Source: Allodiplogaster sudhausi (taxonomy: Eukaryota; Nematoda; Chromadorea; Rhabditida; Diplogasteridae). Taken from it: a stretch of 64,000 nt of DNA. Position numbers and translations under genes: made by a program. A model generated the notes under the pieces. That model had not been told where the DNA came from. It made no database searches and saw nothing but the letters and a program-made list of their open reading frames with translations. Within the stretch, counting starts at the first letter, position 1, and every line of letters begins with the position of its first letter. Shown here in pieces: positions 45,114 through 53,464 of this stretch. The stretch lies in assembly GCA_945643635.1 (NCBI GenBank), contig CALZFC010000101.1:529001-593000 (forward strand). Reading direction: 5' to 3'.

Positions 45114-46196
45114 CTAGGGGCTGGACGGCTGGAGAACGGGGGCCGAAGCGATGGCCAGAGAGGGCTGAGTGGCGTAGTTGGAGGGGAGGAAGACCGGCGG
45201 GAGACGAGCAGGGGACGGCTGGACTGGGTACGACGGGGCAGTCTGAAACGAGTGATAATATGGTAATGTTTAAGCGCACTCAGAGACAATATGGCCGGCA
45301 ATAGTTTCACCTACCATTTTCAGATAATGTATGTGCCCCAAGCTATTAAAGGCATATTTTAGTGGAAAAACTTACGCGAGCGGGCTCCGGGAAGGTGGCG
45401 GGAGCCTCGGGAGCCGGGACGAGAATGTAGCGCGTGGAAAGAGGCTGGATACGGGCGGGTGCCTCTGGCTGGTAAGTCACGGGCGCTGGGTCCTGGAAAG
45501 AAAGGCGGAATAAATCTTCGGCAGAGCTCTAAGCCTGAATCCAGAAAAACCAGTAATCTTAAAATGCGAACCCGAGCAGGGAGAATGACGGGCGGGAGCG
45601 GCCGGTAGGTGGGTGCGGGGACGTAAGGCGCAGAGGTGGTGACCGGAGGGAGGAAGTCCATCTGCTGGTATCCGCGCGTGGTCGTGTATGCCGGCTGCTG
45701 GTGGACAACCGCAGGAGGGGCCTGAGGGGGCGCGTAACGAGGGGAGCGGCCACCGTAACCGCCCGAGGGAAGGTCCTGAGCGGAAAAAAAATGGTAGTAA
45801 GAATGTAAGAGGAGAATTTTTGCTAGAAGTGCAGTAGTGTGAGTGAGAGAGAGAGACGAAGGATAGAAAGAGAGAAAGTGTTGGGTGAAGAATGAGTAAA
45901 CTGACGGAGGAAGTCTCCTCAGCCCCGTATCCGGTCTCAGTCGTCGTGCTCGGGATATCGCTGAAGACAGGTGCCGACGTGGTGGGAGCGTAGTTCTCAG
46001 TGGAGGGAGACGCGTAGTTCTCAGTGGAGGGAGAGGCGTAGTCAGGGAAGAGGGGCGGAGCCTACAAGGTGAACACATTAAAATTTTGAACGACACAAGC
46101 AAAATATACATTCATTAAACAATATTTTAAAAGATGGACAGAAATCTGAATGTAAGATAGTGAGGTATGAGAGAGCGAGAGACAGAATAAGAAGCA

Positions 46197-46240
<44 letters not shown>

Positions 46241-46447
46241 AGGAGAGGGTGAATGAGAGGGGAATAGAAAAAATATTTGATAACATACCATGGCGAAGGT
46301 GGTCGTCTCCTTGTCGGCGTAGCCTGGCTCAGTCGGCTTGAAGTCGTTGGACGGAATCGGAGTGGTCGTGGACTGAGAGGGAATGACGTAGGCGAGAGAC
46401 GCAGACGACGAGAGGAGAAGGAGAGTGAGGGACAGAGGAGGAGACAT
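45114..46447 (-). CDS. Secreted Thr/Pro/Tyr-rich protein, copy B
   Basis: Paralogue of 24093-25391 with the same exon layout. The ATG at 46447 gives the signal peptide MSPPLSLTLLLLSSSASLA, then the same YVIPSQSTTTPIPSNDF segment. The YASPSTENY repeat, DIPSTTTETGYGAEE, GGYGGRSPRYAPPQAPPAVV and QPAYTTTRGYQQMDFLPPV follow. The end differs: APVLQPSSP then TAG at 45114, so it is shorter than copy A's IVKPASPY. A TATA box lies at 46485-46492. The near-identity of the 5' exons and promoter against divergence in introns suggests retention of function after duplication. No known domain. Confidence 0.8.
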
Positions 46448-46484
46448 CTTAGCAGACTGATGGAGGTGCAGGTGCTGGGGCTCC

Positions 46485-46492
46485 CTTTTATA
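46485..46492 (-). promoter_or_regulatory. TATA box of secreted protein gene B
   Basis: TATAAAAG on the minus strand, 38 bp above the ATG, as in copy A. Confidence 0.65.
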
Positions 46493-47168
46493 CCCGACCA
46501 GAGAGGGAAAGGACTGCCAGAGGTTTGGGAGTGCATGACAAAGTGGAGGACCCGAGCATTTTCGAAGTGTCGTTATGATCTACATCCAATTTCTCACGAA
46601 CGCGTGTGTAGATCAAATTGACACTAATTTTTGTTGACAATTATCACGTACGAATAAGCATGCATCACACAGTGAATCCTCACACACCATCAATGTATCT
46701 GTCATGCATTTAGTGCAGCTCCTCTGATGTGAGTTCATACTTGATTTGTGTTTGCCACAGCGGTCGCGAAATTTCTGTCAATCTTTCCCTATTTTCCATT
46801 GATCACTCTATGTATTGTGCCATAAAAGATGCTCGTTATCAAAGCCTATCAAGGAATAGGATAGGGATAAGAGGATACCAGACATCGAGGGTGAGGTAAG
46901 GTGAGAGAGGGAAAGAAGCAGAGTCGGAGAGGGTCAGACAGCAGAAGGAACAGGGAGTAAGAGAGAGCGAGAGACGGACGCAGAGAAGGAGAGATCATTA
47001 TATATCTCTGGCTACTCGTCTTCAGCAGTGCCCATACTCTTCGTCGTTACTAAACGAGAGACAAATCAAAAGAGCAACACAAAACAACCCGCTCCATGAA
47101 GTACAAAACAAATAGGCACCTCCCAGTGATCTCAGTCTAGAAGGAAGGACGCAGAAATGGATGACTCC
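46493..47168. other. Intergenic between secreted gene B and PTP-like gene B
   Basis: Contains the conserved inverted TGATCTACAT/GTGTAGATCA motif (about 46576-46616) and TTGACAATTATCACGTACGA. GA-rich at 46900-47000. No gene. Confidence 0.45.
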
Positions 47169-50132
47169 TCACAAAGTCACCTCAAACTTTTGCAGTTGTT
47201 TCTTGACGTGCTTCTGAAAGCGGGCGACGAATCTCCCGACCGATTCCACGAGGGCAGGCGGGCAGGGGCCAGAGATGGCGAGAGTGAGCAGCAAGACATG
47301 CAGATGCAGGTACGACACGTGGCTGTCGATGGCCTGGACGAGAGAGAGAGAGAGAGAGAGAAAAAGAGAGAGAGAGAGAGAGAGAGAGACGAGTAGAGAG
47401 AGAATAGATGAGAATGAGAGAGTGGAGAGAGAATAGTTTGAAAGAGGAGAGAGGAGAGAGAGAATATAAGAATGAAACAGCAGCCTGACGAGGTGTCGAT
47501 GGGAGCGAGCCTCTCGGACAATGTCCGCGAGATCCAGATCGGCATCGCGGGAAATGCGGTACGCGGCCAACTCGAGGGCGGGCAGAGTCATGGCGCGGTC
47601 GATGCCAAGCATGCCGTGGATCACAACCGGGCGGTAGTCGGCCTTTCTGGAAGAGAGAGAAAGAAAGAGATAGAGATAGAGAGAAGAAAGAGAGGGAGAG
47701 TGAAAGAGAAAAAAAGAGATAGAGATACTTCTTGATCCAGTTCCAGAACTGGAGAACGGGGTCAACAGAGGGCGGAGCCAGCCGCGCCGGCCAGCCCATC
47801 ATCTGAGCATGCAGAATGGATACCGGCTTCCGTTTCCTGGGGAAGTTGGGAGAGGAAATAATTCTATAAATCAATGAATATAAATAATAGATGGCTTCAT
47901 CGGACTCGGCCATCACTTCTTTGCCTCCTCCCCAGACGAGCGTGATCTTGACACGAACTTGTAGCTGATCTCGAGCTGCGTAATGTTGAAGAGTTCCTTG
48001 TACTTGGCGAGCGCGCAGGAGGGAGAGACGCGCGCGATCTGCTTGACGCGGCAGTGGCCGAAGGGGCGGACCTCGCCGTCCTCGCTCGGCAAGTACGCCG
48101 CCACCTTCTGCTCGTCTGACACTATTTGTTGATAACTTTTTGTTTGCCAAGAGTTTGGTAAACCTTTGAAGAATCGACATTTATTTTGACTAACCGTGAT
48201 TTATTTGAATAATTCTAAATCTTTTGTCGCATCCTTAAAAATCGCTCTTCCTCGCAAGAGCTCGAATTCAAAATGAAACTCGCCCTCCTCGAAGGCGCAG
48301 ACCATGGCGATGAGTGCCACTTCCTCGTGGACGCACATTCTCCAGAAGTCATCGACCGTCTCGCGGGTCGGCGCCTTCAAAGCAAGCACTCTTTTACTAT
48401 TATCTCTTTTCTTCAAGTAAAATATTGATTACAAAGTTAAATTAATATTCCAAATAAAACTAGATTACCTGGGTGACGATGTAATCCCGGCCTGTCGGGA
48501 GGCGCAGGCAATTCGCGTGGATAAAGTCATCCCCGTTCTTCGAAGGGAGGACGACACGACTGTTCATTAGGCAGGGAAAGTCTGAGTCACTGCAGAGAAA
48601 GAGAGATAGGGAGGAGAAAAAGAGGGGATGGGTGAGAAGGGAAGCCAGAGAAAGAAGAGTGTTAGAGAAAGAGAGTGGTAAGTACCGATCCTTGGATGAT
48701 TTCTTGCGGAAGCGAGCATTGGGCGTGGTGTAGTCCCTCAGGTCGTTGACGTAGTCCAACGCAATGGTGCGGATGGATTGCAAAGTACACTCATTAGAAG
48801 AGAGGGAGAGGGAGAGAAAGAGAGAGAGAGAGGGAGAGAGGGCGGAGGAGAGAAAACGAGAGACCGCTTACCGTAGCCGAGACACTCTCCGCCCACTTGA
48901 TGATCCTCTTTCGCCTGTTCTCCTGAAACAAATTTTAACATTTTTCCGAACATTTTTGACGTTCAAAAATTTTTTTTTGAATTATATTTAATTACAACAG
49001 CAGAAGTTTGACAATTCGAGAGACTCGAATGAGCTGTTGGTCTAGAAGACTTCCCTGTTGCCGGCTCGACATCCTAAAGACGAAGAACTGACAATGCCCC
49101 CTCGCCTGCTCGGCTTGTGCTTGAGTTCTTTCGGCGCCCGCGCCAGAGACTTCTTCTCTTCTGGCGCCTCCTCCTCCGCCGTCTTCTCGCGAGTTTCTGT
49201 CGCCGGTGCAATGATGATCTTCATCAGCGTTCCGTCATCGAAGACGATGTTCTTCAGATATCAGAATTAAGGAGAATCTCCGAAAAGTATTAATTCGGGA
49301 GCTTCATAATCAATCTTGAATTCCCGCCATTCTTGATATAATTGTGAGAGAGAATGTGATTGAGAGATGCGAGACTACAATGGACAGGAAGATTGAAATA
49401 GATTACAGCTATGTTTTTGCTCCTTTAAAGGAGGGCGATCACCGAAAAATTATGTGATATTTCAAATTGTCGCTACCCTTCGCACTCTCATTCACGCAGC
49501 GGGTTTTTGCGACCTGCGAAACAGCATGCGAGAATGAGAGTGAGGAATCACAGGGCAAACGCGGCAATTCGAACCTGCATTAAATATATTTCGGTGATCG
49601 CTCTCCTTTAATTCACAATTTAATAATTCAAGTTCTCTATAAGCGCTTTTTATTAGGAAGTGCATGCAAAAGGAGACTGCGCGAGGCAACAATTTCAGTC
49701 TGAATTCACCTTTGCATTTCGAACTCTAAAGGATTCATGGGGTTACAAGGTGCATTCGATTCCATTGGAGAGAGCAATTCTTCGATAGTATAACGGCACT
49801 TTTAGTGGAAGAGCTCTAATATTACGAGCAAAAGAAAAGATCCAGATACTATAAGATCGTTTTATGAAATTTCTATGACGCAGGATGAATCTAACTTTGA
49901 GTTAATTTTTGTATGTATGTATATGTATATGTATGTATGTTGTAGATAGGTCCGTATCATTTGCAGACAACGTTGTTTCTTTCAAATTAATCAATTAATT
50001 AGGGTCATAATGGCAAGATTATAAAGAGCTGGAGCAGAAAAAGACGACGAAAGCACGATTGCTGACTACAGTAGTCTTGGCGCTCTTCGAGACCCTGCAG
50101 ATGTGCTCCGTCTGCGGTCGCCCGTCTCCCAT
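47169..50132 (-). CDS. PTP-like pseudophosphatase, copy B
   Basis: Paralogue of 26396-29093. The ATG at 50132 gives MGDGRPQTEHICRVSKSAKT. Exon 2 starts NIVFDDGTLMKIIIAPATET but has only one Lys/Pro unit (ARAPKELKHKPSRRGGI) against four in copy A, and its donor is a normal GTCAGT. The domain follows: ENRRKRIIKWAESVSAT, SIRTIALDYVNDLRDYTTPN, DFIHANCLRLPTGRDYIVTQ, TVDDFWRMCVHEEVALIAMV, GEVRPFGHCRVKQIARVSPS, GWPARLAPPSVDPVLQFWNW, then VVIHGMLGIDRAMTLPALEL and a C-terminus ending KKQLQKFEVTL. The Cys is again Gly (codon 47613-47615) and the WPD Asp is Ala. The exons stayed open after duplication, which suggests the inactive protein is under selection. Confidence 0.85.
49425..49611. mobile_element. 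187-bp MITE with 23-bp TIRs
   Basis: The left end TTAAAGGAGGGCGATCACCG and the right end TTTCGGTGATCGCTCTCC then TTTAA are inverted repeats with one mismatch. It lies in the first intron of PTP-like gene B. It is related to the remnant at 42565-42712 and shares the TTAAAGGAG terminus with 30929-31451. Confidence 0.75.
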
Positions 50133-50477
50133 CTCTAGAACGAGAAGTCGCAGCCGGCCGGAGACGAGAATGGAGAAATGATGAGAAGAACGGTCTTGAT
50201 AGTGGCCCGAAGTGCTTTTTATACCTTTCCAACTCTGCACTCAGCGCACTCTAGGTAGTCTCACTTATTGGAATGTTTGAAATAACAAATATAAAACAAA
50301 AAAGATCATAAGGATGCACTCGCTAGAAGAATTTTTAAAAGTGAACATCTTCAATTTCAAAACAGCACTTTTTACATTTTGCTTTCAATAATTCATCGCT
50401 GACGGTCGGCTCTCGGTTGGATTAATCATACGGCTGTTTTATCTCTCTTTCCTCCTTTTTCCTCTCGCTCTCTTGTT

Positions 50478-50519
<42 letters not shown>

Positions 50520-50590
50520 GTCTGTCTGTCTGTCTGTGTCTGTCTGTCTGTCTCTCTCTCTTTTTCTCTTTGTCTGTTCTTTCTTCGTGG
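50133..50590. other. Upstream region of PTP-like gene B and leader of relic exon
   Basis: TATA-like TATAAAAA (minus) at 50216-50223. On the plus strand the GACGGTCGGCTCTCGGTTGG block and a CT/TG microsatellite (50478-50570) precede the relic exon at 50591. Confidence 0.5.
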
Positions 50591-50679
50591 ATGAAAACGA
50601 GGCCGTGCCCATGAGCGCCAGAATGTCTTCATTATTAAATATATACAAATCGAGAATAAATATGTATAATTTTGAATAA
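50591..50679 (+). pseudogene. Second relic first exon of the small gene at 9314
   Basis: The ATG after a CT tract gives MDENEAVPMSARMSS, aligning with MADNEPVPKSAIS. Reading continues to a TAA at 50677-50679 with no resemblance to exon 2. It is the positional counterpart of 29472 in copy A. Confidence 0.5.
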
Positions 50680-51115
50680 GAAGATATGTATCTGCCTTGC
50701 CTAATGGTATGAAAAGGCGGACAACTGTCAAGTTGAAATTCAATTTTCTGCATCGAATAAGCTCAAAAACAATATAAAATAACGCTTATTCGCGAAACTA
50801 GAAAGTCTTGTAAAATTATTCATTGAAACGAATGCACATACACGCATTACGAAGTGCGATGCTCTTGCTCCAATAATTTTAAAAGACTTTATATTTTGGC
50901 GAATACGCATTATGTTTTTGAGCTTATTCAATGCAGAAAGTAATGTATGTACATATGTATTTATGTCACTTTGGTTGGTAAAAGAAGGTTGGTAAGGGAA
51001 AGAAAGGCATGAGCGAGTATTGAAGAGCGGTTCCTTTTTAATGAATTGGATCTGGCGAAGGAAACCCAATTCGCCCTATGTTCGACAGTATCCTTCGCTC
51101 ACAACGAGAGGCTCC

Positions 51116-51477
51116 GGTGATATCCCTGTTTGGGGCGGGCATGATTTTTTCAAAGTTTCTAAGGAAAATCTACTTACTCTTGCAAGCTGTCTATCAGTGC
51201 TTATTTGGCGAGCTGAACGCGAATTTGACATCTAAAACGTCAATTAAGCTACTTTTGTTAACATTTCTGTGCAAATACGCTTTTTTGACGTAATTTAACC
51301 ATTTTTGGGCAAGATTTCGCTATAAATGATCATATATCGCAGAATATGAAGCAATTTACTGCAGAATAGCATATTCCGGGCAAAATTGTTTGGCTTGTTT
51401 TGGGCTCCGTGGAAACTAAGAAAATATGTTCGAGAAACTTTGAAAAAATCACGCCCCCCCCAAACAGGGATAGCACC
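51116..51477. mobile_element. 362-bp MITE with 8-bp target duplication
   Basis: The ends are GGTGATATCCCTGTTTGGGG and the inverse CCCCAAACAGGGATAGCACC, with TIR similarity continuing through TTTTTTCAAAGTTTC. The octamer GAGGCTCC flanks both sides (51108-51115, 51478-51485). The paralogous site at 38568-38575 has a single GAGGCTCC and no element. Eight-base duplication suggests hAT-type mobilisation. Confidence 0.9.
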
Positions 51478-52051
51478 GAGGCTCCTTCATGATGTCATAC
51501 TGTCACAGGACTACAAAATTTCAAACAAACATTTTATACGATAAATAAACACACGAGGAGAGAAGGGATAGGAAGACTGGGCAGCGACTTTAGTACTTGG
51601 CCTTGGAGGCACGACGAGCAGTATCAGTGCTTATTTGGCGAGCTGAACGCGAATTTGACATCTAAAACGTCAATTAAGCTACTTTTGTTAACATTTCTGT
51701 GCAAATACGCTTTTTTGACGTAATTTAACCATTTTTGGGCAAGATTTCGCTATAAATGATCATATATCGCAGAATATGAAGCAATTTACTGCAGAATAGC
51801 ATATTCCGGGCAAAATTGTTTGGCTTGTTTTGGGCTCCGTGGAAACTAAGAAAATATGTTCGAGAAACTTTGAAAAAATCACGCCCCCTCCAAACAGGGA
51901 TAGCACCGAGGCTCCTTCATGATGTCATACTGTCATAGGACTACAAAATTTCAAACAAACATTTTATACGATAAATAAACACACGAGGAGAGAAGGGATA
52001 GGAAGACTGGGCAGCGACTTTAGTACTTGGCCTTGGAGGCACGACGAGCAG
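51192..52051. repeat. Tandem duplication, two 430-bp units
   Basis: 51192-51621 and 51622-52051 are almost identical. The unit runs from inside the MITE (TATCAGTGCTTATTTGGCGA) through its right end and into the last exon of the copied gene (GAGGCACGACGAGCAG), so the tandem event followed the MITE insertion. Confidence 0.9.
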
Positions 52052-53105
52052 TGCGGAGCTCCTCGTTGTGGTATTCGGAAGGCTTGTCGACATTCTAGCG
52101 GAGATTGACCGTTCCCGTCTTGAAGGCCGCAACGGCGCGGCTGAGGGACTCGCTGGAGGCATCTGGAAAGTGACTAGATTAAGGGTTTCAAGGAGTCGGG
52201 GACTGACTGGGAGCAGCCTTGGTAGAGGCACCGCGATTCTGGCGAGCAGACTTCTGGCTCTTCTTAGAGTTCACGGAGCGCGCCGACTTCGCAGAGCGGC
52301 CACTCGCAGGAGACTTGGAACCTGAATTCCCGTCAGGACTTTTCCACTCAGGAGCCACGGAAGTTCAGAAACTCACGTTGGTTACGGTAGGCAAGGAGCG
52401 GAGCATCGAAGGCGTAGGTGGTATCATCCTGCATTCCGCAGTAGACGGAGATAGCCGGGGCCTGAATATCAAAGAAGTTCATTGGAAGAATTCCAGAAAA
52501 TAATCGTTGATTCGAACCGCGCGGCCGCTGGACGCAGGGGCCGCGAAGCTGGCAGGGGCCGCGTAGCTGGCCTGTGCCAGCTGCTGGATTCTCTGATGCT
52601 GATTGTGATGGCCGTGGCCAGTCCCGGATTGCGAATTCTGTCCGAGACCTCCCTGCCCAAGATTGTTCTCCTGCTGATTCGCCTGCTCCTCGTAAGTCGA
52701 CTGCTGCTTCTGCTTGTTCTGCGCGGAAGGCGCGTACATCGAAGGGATCTGCAGTGGAATTAGAATTAGATCGATCAACAGATTTTGATATCACTGACGG
52801 CGTGTCCGCTGGCGGGGGCCTGCGTGGTGTAGTTGTAGATCTGCTGAGAACCATAGATCACAGGGGGAGGCTGCTGAGAACGAGCGCCAGCCTGAAAAGA
52901 GAGATATAGAAAGGAGAGAGAAGCGGATGAGAGAATGAGAAAGGAGAGAAAGAGAAAGATTAGGGAATGAGGAAAAGAGATTGGATGAGAAGAAAGGAAG
53001 GCGAACCCAATCATTATTCTTCGAGATGCCTGACTGTGCAGGGGCAGCGAGGCCTTGAGCCGAGGCAAGCCGCTCTGGAAAGGAAACCAAGTTAATCCGA
53101 ACAAC
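52023..53105 (-). pseudogene. Truncated copy of the Tyr/Pro/Gln-rich gene
   Basis: Contains only the 3' exons: PAQSGISKNND, SQQPPPVIYGSQQIYN, YAPSAQNKQKQQSTYEEQAN and QASYAAPASFAAPASSGRAV. It then adds two exons absent from 38676-40982: APAISVYCGMQDDTTYAFDA with PLLAYRNQ, and GSKSPASGRSAKSARSVNSK with SARQNRGASTKAAPSQSPTP, stopping at 52188. The paralogue's last exon is also present beyond that stop (52023 to about 52162) but has a TAG (LR-stop-NVDK). There is no promoter or 5' half. Either a partial pseudogene, or a fragment still transcribed from elsewhere. Confidence 0.7.
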
Positions 53106-53464
53106 TATTTGTAAATATGTGGTAATGGCAAACACCTGAAAGGTTCCCAGATTTTAATATGTAAAATAATTCCAAAGCTAATGTTTGTATTATTGTAAGG
53201 ACATGTAAATAAGTGCATGGCCCAATGTCTTATAATCTTTTCATGTCCTTCTCGGTCACGATGTTCATCATTCCATTTCAACCTGTGAACTACCAAGAAA
53301 TCGGCATTATTAAGACATTTTATAATAAAATGATAGACCCAATTTGAGCTGATAAAGGCTTTTTCTCAAATAAATGCAGACATACATTGAAAAAGGCAAT
53401 AACCGAAGAAGCACCTGAGACCAAGGAAAAGCCGACCGCGTTCTAATCTGATGTCTAGAAATGT

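Larger units (their letters stand above)
44305..50742. repeat. Segmental duplication, copy B
   Basis: Parallel to 23780-29612, with an RRM segment (about 44476-44880) and a MITE (49425-49611) inside it. It ends at about 50742, where it directly meets the copy of 38268-39504. Confidence 0.8.
50743..53126. repeat. Second segmental duplication copy, expanded
   Basis: Copy of 38268-39504 that has gained a 362-bp MITE and a 430-bp tandem duplication, and that carries about 270 bp (about 52196-52468) not present at 38854. Confidence 0.8.
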
